A DNA stretch of 36,182 nucleotides. It comes from Bacteroidota bacterium (GTDB lineage: Bacteria; Bacteroidota; Bacteroidia; CAILMK01). Positions 17,569 to 25,821 of this stretch are shown piece after piece; the stretch's first letter is position 1, and each line of letters begins with the position of its first letter. A program made the position numbers and the translations under genes. The notes beneath the pieces are model-generated. The model worked only from the letters and a program-made list of their open reading frames with translations. It ran no database searches and was not told where the DNA came from. The DNA lies in contig JABDEJ010000005.1 in the NCBI GenBank assembly GCA_013287095.1, positions 1 through 36,182 on the forward strand, read 5' to 3'.

Positions 17569-20500
17569 ATGAGGCAGGCTAAAATCATATTATTGTTGAT
17601 AATTATCTGTGCAGGAATTGCATTCAATGCATCCGGCGGAAGCCCGTATTCCCCTAAACAATTTATCACCTCCTCAGGATGGAATTTCGTTGAAAATAAA
17701 GGACAGCTAAACGAATCAGAAATCAAATATTACAGTCATCAGGGAGGCGCAAATCTCTATTGCAAACCCGGGATGATCAGTTTTGTTTTTACCAGAAAAG
17801 AGAATGGAGCAGAACAAATTTCCGCAGCAGCCAGTCGGCCGTCAGGATTCCCCCTTCCAAAGGTGGGTTCCTTGCGAGAGCAAGGAATGAAATTGGGATT
17901 TGGTCAGAAGAACGTTCAACAATATAAAATCTCCACTAGTCGCGCCGACCTTATCCTTCTCAATTCCAACCCTTCTGCCCAAATCATCGCCTCAGACCAG
18001 CAGGAATACTATGAAAATTTCTATCTGGCACATACAGGCGAAGAAGGAATTACTAATGTACACGCCTATAAAACAATTACTTATAAATCAATCTATCCAA
18101 ATATTGATTTTATTCTTCAATCCGGTAAAGGAGGACTGGAATATGAATTTGTTGTTTATCCGGGAGGCAATGTATCTGACATTCAAATAGAATGGAAGGG
18201 AATTGAAAAGATTGAAAAATTGAAAAATTCCGGGATTGAATATTCTTTTGGATTGGGGAAGATGGAGGAATCAGCGTTGCAAACATACGTAGGGGCGGGG
18301 CTTGCCCCCGCCCAATCCGCGAATACACATAAAATCGAAAGCCATTTTATTTTGAATAACAACCGTATAGGATTTAAAGTATCCAAATACGACAAAACCA
18401 AACCCCTTGTCATTGACCCATTCCTATCCTGGGCAACCTATTTTGGCGGAAGCGCTTATGATGCCGGTAATGCCGTTGCCGCTGACAATTCAGGAAATGC
18501 CTATATTACGGGATATGCTGAAAGCCAGTCAGGTATTGCAACAAGCGGCGCTTTTCAGACTTCATTTGGTGGGGATAATGAAGATGCATTTTTGGCAAAA
18601 TTTGATGCAACAGGACAACTTCTCTGGGCTACTTATTATGGTGGAGATGGGCAAGATTACGCTGAAGGTGTTGCCACGGATGTCTTAGGGGATGTATTTA
18701 TAGCAGGCAATACCGGAAGTGCATCTGGGATAGCCACAAGTGGGGCGTATCAAACTTCTTTTGCCGGAGGGGATGAAGAAGCCTTTTTTGCAAAATTTAA
18801 TAGCAACGGAATTCGTCAATGGGCTACCTATTTTGGTGGGAAAGGCTCTATTAGTAGTAGTGTTGCGACAGACGGCCTTGGAAATGTTTATTTTACCGGA
18901 ACTACTTTTGCTAGCACGGGAATATCTACCGGCGGAGCTTATCAAACCGCTTATGGTGGTTTGCCAGATGGGGACGCTTTTCTTACAAAATTCAACAGCA
19001 ATGGTTCAATCCTATGGGGGACCTATTATGGTGGTATTGGAGGAGAAGTGGGCTTTGGTGTTTCAACTGACGGTTTAGGGAATGTATATATAGTAGGAAC
19101 TACATCAGGTAGTTCGGGATTGGCTACAAACGGTGCTTATCAGACTTCTAATGCAGGTGTTGTAGGCCCTGAAGACGCATTTCTTGCCAAATTCAACAGT
19201 ATTGGAAAAATCCAGTGGGCTACCTATTATGGTGGAAATGATGACGAAGATGGCTTAGGCGTTGCTACAGATAAATCTGGAAATGTATTTATAACCGGGA
19301 ATACCTTTAGTGCTTCAGGTATTGCGACTAATGGCGCATATAAAACGTTGAATTCAGGTAATGGTGACGGGTTTTTAGCCAAGTTCAGCGGTCAGGGCAA
19401 ACTTCAATGGGCAACTTATTATGGCGGGCCTTACGATGACTATAGTTCTGCTATTGCAATTGATCGCTCTGGGAATCCATTTATTACTGGAACTACCGAA
19501 AGCAGTTCAGGAATAGCTACATCTGGAGCCTATAAGACTTCTTTTGGAGGCGGAAATGAAGATGCATTTCTGGCCGAATTCAGCAACATTGGCACCTGTT
19601 TGTGGGCTACCTATTATGGTGGCTCTAATAATGATGATGGTATTGGAATAGCCTCTGATGGTTTAGGGACAATATATATAACCGGAATAACTGTCAGTCC
19701 TTCCCAAATCGCTACGAGTGGTGCATATCAAACCTACATAGCAGGCCCACAAAACGCTTTCCTTGCCCAGTTTAATTTTAAGGCAAGTTATGATGCGGGC
19801 TTACTTATTCCTCCGGGTTATGGTAATATATGCGCCGGCAAATATCCTATAAATGTTGATTTGGCAAATTATGGGAACGACCCGCTAGACTCTGTAAGTA
19901 TTTCGTGGTCATTTAATGGTAAACTACAACCTGTTTATCACTGGAAAGGACTAGGGATAGCCAGGCTTCTTCCCGGGCATCAGACATCTGCGACTATTGG
20001 AAACATATTGTTTTCTGCGGGTCAGAAAGACACGATTGTAGCCTGGACATCAATGCCCAACGGGCAAACCGATTCCATAACCTGGAATGATACTTCAAGC
20101 ATTATAATAAATGTCAATCCACTTCCCCCCTCGCCAAAATATCCGGCACAGACAATCTGTGAATATAGTAGCACTACAATTGGCGCGCCTCCTCCAACCG
20201 GGTTTGGATATTCATGGGTTTCAAACCCATCCGGGTTTACATCAACAAATAGTTCTCCTATAGTTACCCCTTTAAAAACAACTGTCTACTACGAGAAAAT
20301 TACAAATACCGCTACCGGTTGCAGCAATGCTGATACGGTTACAATCACCGTAAACCCGGCACCGCCTGCAATTACCGGATCGCCCAAAACCATTTGCTTT
20401 AAGGATACCATCAACATTGGTGATACCGCATCAAAAGGTTTTACATACAGTTGGACCTCTGCCCCTGCTGGGTTTAGTTCAACCATTTCAAAACCTAAAA

Positions 20501-21840
20501 TAAGTCCTTCAAGTACTACTTCTTATACCCTCACGGAGACAAATACCGTAACAGGTTGTATGAACGCCAATTCTGTGCAGATAACAGTGAACCAATTACC
20601 TGTAGCCAATGTGGGCCAGCCCAGTTATTCTATTTGCAACGGCACCCACGTTAAAATAGGAGCGAATGCCCAATCCGGCATTACATATTTATGGTCTTCC
20701 GCACCGCCCGGCTATAGCTCTACCATATCAAACCCGGTTGTGGATCCCGCAGCTTACACCAATTACTATCTCACGGTAACCGATACTGCAACAGGATGCG
20801 TGAATGAAAACTTTGCCAAAGTAGCGGTAAATATCCTCAAAGCACCACTCATTGATGTTGGTAAAAATCAGGCAGTTTGCATTGGTGTATCCGCTCAAAT
20901 TGGCTCAATACCAGTGGTTGGATATACGTATTCCTGGACTTCCAACCCCGCAGGGTTTACTTCTACCGCTGCCGAGCCAACCGTGAAACCATTAGTGACA
21001 AGTTCTTTTTCTTTGGTGGTAACGGATACACATGGATGTACCAATTTTGATTCTGTGACCATAACCGTTAACACAAGGCCACCTACCAGTGCCGGGGCTC
21101 CTCAAAATGCCTGTTCGGGAACTGTCATAAAGCTGGGAGAACCCACTGATTCAGGACATACCTATTTATGGTCATCTAAACCCAAAGGGTTTGGTTCTAA
21201 AATAAGCGACCCTGTTGACAGTCCGCAGGTGAGCACCGAATATTATTTAAAAGAAATCATTTCAGCTACGGGATGTGCTGATTCTGATAGTGTTAAGATA
21301 ATAGTTGTTGCGAGGCCAAATATCATTTTTGATGTTAAAAATATCAACGGGTACGGATACGGGTTTACCATTAAAAAGCCCAATTATCCGGGATGGCAAT
21401 ATCATTGGAATTTTGGCGATACATCAGACCTGATGACGGATACGGCATCAGGATACAGCGTAACACATATTTATCCTCAGAATGGCAGCTATCTGGTTGT
21501 TTTAACCATTTCATTACCAGGTTATTGTACCGTTATTGATTCGTATAGGGTTATTGTAAAGGTTTCAGAATCATTTGATATATTTCCGAACCCATTTAGC
21601 CTCCAAACAGATATCAGGTATGTGCTGGTAAACGCAGGACATGTTAAGATCACCATGATAGATGATATTGGCCGGTTTATTGGCACCTTGGTAGATAAAC
21701 AACTTTCTCGGGGTGAGTATATTACCATTTTTGATGCAGGGGCCTGGAAAACCAGGCCCGCGGTTTATTTTATCATTTTTCAGCTTGATGATAAAGTGAC
21801 CATTAAGAAAATTGTTCAGATAGATTCTATTTACCATTGA
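17569..21840 (+). CDS. giant T9SS-secreted SBBP-repeat beta-propeller protein with Ig-like repeats
   Basis: The protein has 1,423 residues. A signal peptide (MRQAKIILLLIIICAGIAFNA) is followed by a DUF7948-type N-terminal domain (about 17680-18420, ending KPLVIDPFLSWATYFGG). Seven SBBP repeats follow (about 18420-19780), each with 'WATYYGG', 'D..GN.YITG.T' and 'GAYQT', enough for a seven-bladed propeller. Then come a CARDB-like domain (about 19785-20120), five Ig-like repeats of about 78 residues each with a 'YSWTS.P.GF.ST' core and a late 'TGC' (about 20140-21310), a PKD domain (YHWNFGD, about 21310-21560), and a T9SS type A sorting domain starting FDIFPNPFS (about 21575-21840). It is probably exported through T9SS to the cell surface. 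Two hairpin elements appear to have been inserted in frame into the N-terminal domain (see findings). Confidence 0.92.
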   Translation: MRQAKIILLLIIICAGIAFNASGGSPYSPKQFITSSGWNFVENKGQLNESEIKYYSHQGGANLYCKPGMISFVFTRKENGAEQISAAASRPSGFPLPKVGSLREQGMKLGFGQKNVQQYKISTSRADLILLNSNPSAQIIASDQQEYYENFYLAHTGEEGITNVHAYKTITYKSIYPNIDFILQSGKGGLEYEFVVYPGGNVSDIQIEWKGIEKIEKLKNSGIEYSFGLGKMEESALQTYVGAGLAPAQSANTHKIESHFILNNNRIGFKVSKYDKTKPLVIDPFLSWATYFGGSAYDAGNAVAADNSGNAYITGYAESQSGIATSGAFQTSFGGDNEDAFLAKFDATGQLLWATYYGGDGQDYAEGVATDVLGDVFIAGNTGSASGIATSGAYQTSFAGGDEEAFFAKFNSNGIRQWATYFGGKGSISSSVATDGLGNVYFTGTTFASTGISTGGAYQTAYGGLPDGDAFLTKFNSNGSILWGTYYGGIGGEVGFGVSTDGLGNVYIVGTTSGSSGLATNGAYQTSNAGVVGPEDAFLAKFNSIGKIQWATYYGGNDDEDGLGVATDKSGNVFITGNTFSASGIATNGAYKTLNSGNGDGFLAKFSGQGKLQWATYYGGPYDDYSSAIAIDRSGNPFITGTTESSSGIATSGAYKTSFGGGNEDAFLAEFSNIGTCLWATYYGGSNNDDGIGIASDGLGTIYITGITVSPSQIATSGAYQTYIAGPQNAFLAQFNFKASYDAGLLIPPGYGNICAGKYPINVDLANYGNDPLDSVSISWSFNGKLQPVYHWKGLGIARLLPGHQTSATIGNILFSAGQKDTIVAWTSMPNGQTDSITWNDTSSIIINVNPLPPSPKYPAQTICEYSSTTIGAPPPTGFGYSWVSNPSGFTSTNSSPIVTPLKTTVYYEKITNTATGCSNADTVTITVNPAPPAITGSPKTICFKDTINIGDTASKGFTYSWTSAPAGFSSTISKPKISPSSTTSYTLTETNTVTGCMNANSVQITVNQLPVANVGQPSYSICNGTHVKIGANAQSGITYLWSSAPPGYSSTISNPVVDPAAYTNYYLTVTDTATGCVNENFAKVAVNILKAPLIDVGKNQAVCIGVSAQIGSIPVVGYTYSWTSNPAGFTSTAAEPTVKPLVTSSFSLVVTDTHGCTNFDSVTITVNTRPPTSAGAPQNACSGTVIKLGEPTDSGHTYLWSSKPKGFGSKISDPVDSPQVSTEYYLKEIISATGCADSDSVKIIVVARPNIIFDVKNINGYGYGFTIKKPNYPGWQYHWNFGDTSDLMTDTASGYSVTHIYPQNGSYLVVLTISLPGYCTVIDSYRVIVKVSESFDIFPNPFSLQTDIRYVLVNAGHVKITMIDDIGRFIGTLVDKQLSRGEYITIFDAGAWKTRPAVYFIIFQLDDKVTIKKIVQIDSIYH
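17850..17887 (+). repeat. hairpin element inserted in frame in a coding region
   Basis: TTCCTTGC-GAGA-GCAAGGAA (17868-17887) is a perfect 8-bp stem closed by a GNRA-type loop, preceded by a second C-rich/G-rich hairpin (17850-17867). The stretch encodes roughly GFPLPKVGSLREQG, out of character with the surrounding domain. Confidence 0.55.
18290..18313 (+). repeat. GC-rich hairpin element inserted in frame in a coding region
   Basis: GGGCGGGG (18293-18300) pairs with CCCCGCCC (18306-18313) across a 5-base loop. It encodes VGAGLAPAQ, a peptide I recognise as a product of dispersed GC-rich hairpin repeats that land in open frames. Confidence 0.65.
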
Positions 21841-21876
21841 TAACGTCACTGGTTAAATCTGCTAGCAAATGCAAAG

Positions 21877-21978
21877 AGCTATTGTCATTTCGACGGCAGG
21901 AGAAATCTGATTTAAACTCCTATCAAAATGCTTGTTTTATCCCTCCATCAGATTTCTCCTATCGTCGAAATGACAGCT
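21877..21978. repeat. long inverted repeat made of two REP-like units
   Basis: The left arm (21877-21910) and right arm (21948-21978) are reverse complements apart from a 3-base insertion in the left arm and two substitutions. The loop is 37 bases. Each arm contains the 27-base unit also present alone at 9546-9572. It starts 36 bases after the stop of the SBBP gene and could end its transcript, though no T tract follows. Confidence 0.85.
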
Positions 21979-22078
21979 GTTGTAATTGTTTTTGTATTTA
22001 CAGACATAAGTTTATGTTAGTGTCCTTTCAGGAATTTTTTGTTAGTTTGCGGACGAATTTGAAATTGAGGTCAGGATT

Positions 22079-24196
22079 TTGGGAAAAGAAGTAAAAAACA
22101 CACCGGTTGCATCTATAGCGAAAAAGCCATCTGGCTCGTTCAGGCTATATGCTATTTTAGTAGGTATTGTCGGATTTGCATTGTACTTGAATACCATGAA
22201 AAATGGGTATGCACTTGATGACTTTAATGCCATACCGAAAAATCAGTTTGTGATGCAAGGCATCAGCGGGATTCCGAAGCTGCTGACAATTGATTTCTGG
22301 TATTTTGAAAACCTGAATCTTGGTTATTACCGGCCACTTTCGCTCATTACATTTGCTATTGAGCATTCGTTTTTCGGAGAAAATATTGCAGTCAACCATT
22401 TCGACAACGCGTTGCTTTACGGGTTGTCTGGTTTTTTCCTGTTCCTGGTTTTAATGCAGTTATTTCCCACCCGGAACCCGGCCTTTGCATTTCTGATCAG
22501 CCTGATTTTTATGACGCATCCTCTTCATACAGAAGTCGTTGCAAATATTAAAAGTCGTGACGAGATCCTTAGCTTTTTAAATACGTTTATTGCGATCTAT
22601 TTAGCCTTTAGATACAGCGCAACAAAACATCGAAAAGACCTGATTTGGAGTATCGTGTTTTTTTACCTCGCTTTGTTGTCAAAAGAAACAGCTGTTGTAA
22701 GTCTTGCACTTATTCCGTTGTTGTTATATTATTCAGGTTTAAAAATACCTGTAGTATTAAAACGGACAATACCGTATGCGGGAGCAGCCATATTATTCTT
22801 CCTGCAAAAGCGCTATTTCCTCGGTGGCTCTGCTGCGCGTATTCCCAATGATATTATCAATTATCCTTACGTGGCCTCTGCGGTTAGACTACCCAGTTTA
22901 TTCCATCTATTCTGGATATGCCTCCAAAAACTTATATATCCTCTGCCATTGAGCTATGATTATTCATATAACCAGATACCCGCATCGCATTGGACTGATA
23001 TCGGTGCGCTATTGGGCCTCGTTTCATTTTTAGCCCTGGCCTATGTAGGAGTCAAAGGAATTTTACAGCGATCTATATGGAGCCTGGGATTATCCATCTT
23101 TTTTATAACCATAGCCCCCTTGCTTGGGTTTGTTTTACTCAGAGGTGGTATCCTGGCAGAAAGGTTCTTGTATGCCCCTTGTCTCGGCTTTGCCCTGATC
23201 CTGGTATATGCCCTCGGCCTTATTTCAAATCAAAAGAAAGACAGATTGGTAAAACTTTTTGATTGGGTTAAAACAAATGCCGTTGCAACTGTGGTTGTTC
23301 TTGCTTTATGTTCCTTCTTCAGTGTGGCTACAGTACAAAGAAACCCGGCCTGGAAGGACAACCTTACCCTGTTTGGTACAGATGCGTTGCATTCATCAAA
23401 CAGCGCCCAGGTGCACAGGCACTATGGTACAGCACTTGTGGAAGCTGCTGCAGCCGAAAAGGACACAACTAAGAAAAGGTCACTGGATGTAAAAGGTGTG
23501 AGTGAGTTACAAAAAGCCATTGCAATTGACAGTGAATTCGGCGAAGCATATTGTGAGATCGGTTACGCTTATCAAGGCGTTTACCTGATTAATGATTCTG
23601 CCGTAAAATATTTCAAAAAAGCCATAGAAACAGCGCCTGGTCTGGTAACAAGTTATAATAATCTTGGGGTTATCTATCAAAACACGAATAAGCTTAAACT
23701 TGCTTCTTATTATTATAATAAAGCCCTTGAGGTAAACCCTTATTACCCGGATGCCATTCAACATGCTGCGGACCTGAAAAAGCAAACCGGACTGGATGTG
23801 CACGATATGCCTCCCGAAGAGCCTAATCCTCATAATGTCCAGATTGTTAAAACCATGAAATCTGAGGTTGCTCCAAAATCCCAGAGTGATATTGATTTCA
23901 ACTACTATTTTAACGCGGGAAATAATTTGGTAGCAAAAGGGGATTATCAATCAGCCATCGGGTATTTGCAAAAAGCGGAGTCACTTAAACCTGAGCACGA
24001 ACAAACCATGCTTGAGTTGGCCAACTGCTATGGACTGACCAAAAAATATACTGAAGCCATATTTACTTATAAGAGGATATTGAGATATTATCCAAAAGAT
24101 GTTGCCGTAATGGGCAATCTGGCTGTTACTTACCAGGCAACTGGTCAAAATACAAAAGCTGATTCGGTAAAAGCAGCAATAAACAAGACAAAATAG
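22079..24196 (+). CDS. GT-C-type multi-spanning membrane protein with C-terminal TPR repeats (TMTC-like)
   Basis: The frame starts at a TTG (22079). The in-frame stop at 22043 and the absence of an earlier ATG make this the best start; the first in-frame ATG would cut off the first membrane helix. The 705-residue protein has about ten hydrophobic segments (residues about 22-420). The first outer loop holds ALDDFNAI (D47, D48), followed by YYRPLSLITFAIEH and MTHPLHTEVVANIKSRDE. These are the features of GT-C glycosyltransferases such as TMTC/O-mannosyltransferases, which use a lipid-linked sugar donor. The last 240 residues or so (from about 23490) are TPR units. By analogy it may glycosylate exported proteins; neither donor nor target can be read here. 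Confidence 0.8.
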   Translation: MGKEVKNTPVASIAKKPSGSFRLYAILVGIVGFALYLNTMKNGYALDDFNAIPKNQFVMQGISGIPKLLTIDFWYFENLNLGYYRPLSLITFAIEHSFFGENIAVNHFDNALLYGLSGFFLFLVLMQLFPTRNPAFAFLISLIFMTHPLHTEVVANIKSRDEILSFLNTFIAIYLAFRYSATKHRKDLIWSIVFFYLALLSKETAVVSLALIPLLLYYSGLKIPVVLKRTIPYAGAAILFFLQKRYFLGGSAARIPNDIINYPYVASAVRLPSLFHLFWICLQKLIYPLPLSYDYSYNQIPASHWTDIGALLGLVSFLALAYVGVKGILQRSIWSLGLSIFFITIAPLLGFVLLRGGILAERFLYAPCLGFALILVYALGLISNQKKDRLVKLFDWVKTNAVATVVVLALCSFFSVATVQRNPAWKDNLTLFGTDALHSSNSAQVHRHYGTALVEAAAAEKDTTKKRSLDVKGVSELQKAIAIDSEFGEAYCEIGYAYQGVYLINDSAVKYFKKAIETAPGLVTSYNNLGVIYQNTNKLKLASYYYNKALEVNPYYPDAIQHAADLKKQTGLDVHDMPPEEPNPHNVQIVKTMKSEVAPKSQSDIDFNYYFNAGNNLVAKGDYQSAIGYLQKAESLKPEHEQTMLELANCYGLTKKYTEAIFTYKRILRYYPKDVAVMGNLAVTYQATGQNTKADSVKAAINKTK

Positions 24197-24252
24197 ATCG
24201 GAGAAAGAAGAGTGGAGAGCTGGGGCGAAGAGCGCTTTTGCCTTTGCGATTA

Positions 24253-25416
24253 CTAACCCCTGATTCCCACTTCCTTTTCAAGTTGAGAAAGAACAATATC
24301 TGTGGGGGCTTTGATAGATAGGTTGCAGAATAAGGTTTCCGTAGAATCAAAACTTCCATTTTCGTAATATTTGTTAGATGGGGCGCCACCGCCGCAAACA
24401 TAGAAATATTCACAAGTGGACTTGCAACCCGAAATACCATTTTGAATATCATCGTTGATCAACCTGAATTTGGGGGTATCCAAAGCATCTTTAAAGCTGC
24501 TGGTATATACATTGCCGAGTGCGAAATCCCCATAGCGTTCTGATTTTTGGCCTAAAAGTTCGGGCGAAAATGAAGAAAAATTTCCTTCGTAATCTACTGA
24601 TATTATGGCATAAGGCGTGGTTTGGTGGTTAAAACGCATACCATCGTCCACCTTATAATGTTCCGCAAACGGGTCTCCTATAATACCTTGTTTTGAATTC
24701 AAAAACTCCCTTATCACCATTCTGTGATCGTTTTGCTCCTGGAGTTCATACAAACGGTTCAGGAATTCGGAGACATTTTCGGTTCTGCCATTGTTGAATG
24801 ATGAAGACTTATTTCCACCCTCCACTTCTTCAAAATTGAGGCCTAAATAATGAACTCCCAGATCATTAAAGAAATTAAAAATCTCATCAGGATGCCCGCA
24901 TGATTCAGCCGTAATTACTGCAATCACGTGAAAGCGGATACCGTTTTTTTTCAGCAAAGCTGCTCCTGCAAGGGCCTTGGCGAGCGTACCCTTACCTGCG
25001 CGCGTCACACGGTTTTTATCATGAAGAAACTCGGGGCCGTCAATGCTTAAACCAATGCTGATATCATTTTCTTTAATAAAACGGCACCATTCTTCACTCA
25101 CCAGCATTCCGTTAGATTGTATGGAATGCTTGATTTTTACGTCCCGTGGGGTATTCGCGTTTATAATATCAAAATAGGTTTGATAATAGGGCAATGGCAC
25201 CGCGAGTGGCTCGCCTGCATGCCAGACTATTGTAATCCGGTTATCAATTAAATCCGCTTCAATAACCCGCTCCATTAATTTTTGAACGGTTTCAGCTTTG
25301 ATCTTATTGGTGTTGCTTCTTTCAGGCAAATAGCAATAACTGCAATCTATATTGCAAAACGGAGACGGCTGTATTACTAGTAGGTCTAGTGGACCGTAAT
25401 TCATGGAATCGTTCAA
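24253..25416 (-). CDS. GrrM/OscB-like radical SAM/SPASM peptide maturase
   Basis: The protein has 387 residues. The radical SAM cluster motif CNIDCSYC (C21, C25, C28) lies after LLVIQPSPF. The continuation YLPERSNTNKI, then IVWHAGEPLAVP, the 'QSNGMLV' and LSIDGPEFLHD strands, and later SVDYEGNFSSFSPELLGQKS match the GrrM/OscB cyclophane-forming maturases as I know them. The C-terminal SPASM part reads GCKSTCEYFYVCGGGAPSNK...FCNL and would bind auxiliary Fe-S clusters. It should join an aromatic side chain to the beta carbon of the residue two positions on, in the precursor encoded 17 bases upstream. ATG 25404 is an alternative start. All key cysteines are present. Confidence 0.9.
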   Translation of the reverse strand: MNDSMNYGPLDLLVIQPSPFCNIDCSYCYLPERSNTNKIKAETVQKLMERVIEADLIDNRITIVWHAGEPLAVPLPYYQTYFDIINANTPRDVKIKHSIQSNGMLVSEEWCRFIKENDISIGLSIDGPEFLHDKNRVTRAGKGTLAKALAGAALLKKNGIRFHVIAVITAESCGHPDEIFNFFNDLGVHYLGLNFEEVEGGNKSSSFNNGRTENVSEFLNRLYELQEQNDHRMVIREFLNSKQGIIGDPFAEHYKVDDGMRFNHQTTPYAIISVDYEGNFSSFSPELLGQKSERYGDFALGNVYTSSFKDALDTPKFRLINDDIQNGISGCKSTCEYFYVCGGGAPSNKYYENGSFDSTETLFCNLSIKAPTDIVLSQLEKEVGIRG

Positions 25417-25433
25417 ATAACAGGAATTTAAGT

Positions 25434-25817
25434 CTATTTACGTCCGTGATCTTTGTCATGGTCATGTCCATGATCTCGGTCATGTCCATGGTCATCCCGG
25501 TGGAAATTACCCCAGTTATTCCAGTTTGTCCAGTCATTCCATAATTTATTCCAGTCATTCCAGCTCGGAAGTATATTGATCCATATCTGGTCTACCGGCG
25601 GAGTTTTGATGCTTCTGTTCACATCCATGGCAGATAGTTCTTCGCTATTGACACTATTGCGAAGATGTTCCCTGACGAGGTTTATCCTATCGTTGATAGT
25701 GGCTTTTGAATCATCAATTTTCTTACTGTCTGCACTCACCGTTTTTGACGTAAAAAAGGCACTTGCTCCCAAAAGAAGAAATTGTAAAAAGCGGGCAGGT
25801 ATTTTATTTATTTTCAT
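25434..25817 (-). CDS. Trp-rich cyclophane (triceptide-type) RiPP precursor with signal peptide
   Basis: The protein has 127 residues and sits directly upstream of the maturase. Residues 1-29 are a Sec-type signal (hydrophobic FLQFLLLGASAFF, cut site near VSA). Residues 30-75 form a helical, charged leader (INDRINLVREHLRNSV). The core holds aromatic-x-x triplets: WIN (79-81), WND (86-88), WNK (89-91), WND (93-95), WTN (96-98), WNN (99-101), WGN (102-104) and FHR (105-107). The third residue is always N, D, K or R, as required for three-residue cyclophanes. The tail (108-127) is almost only His, Asp, Gly, Lys and Arg. It is probably a distant GrrA/OscA-type precursor; the core lacks the Gly-rich repeat of known ones. 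Two 13-bp direct DNA repeats show recent duplication. Confidence 0.85.
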   Translation of the reverse strand: MKINKIPARFLQFLLLGASAFFTSKTVSADSKKIDDSKATINDRINLVREHLRNSVNSEELSAMDVNRSIKTPPVDQIWINILPSWNDWNKLWNDWTNWNNWGNFHRDDHGHDRDHGHDHDKDHGRK

Positions 25818-25821
25818 CTTT

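Noticed and set aside
25322..25558. 78-residue open frame with MTMDMT-like repeats on the minus strand
   Set aside because: It is another frame of the precursor's repetitive tail; the 127-residue frame has signal peptide, leader and triplets.
25434..25567. CRISPR-like short repeats
   Set aside because: The repeats are 13 bp, irregular and inside a coding frame; no repeat-spacer array is present anywhere in the window.
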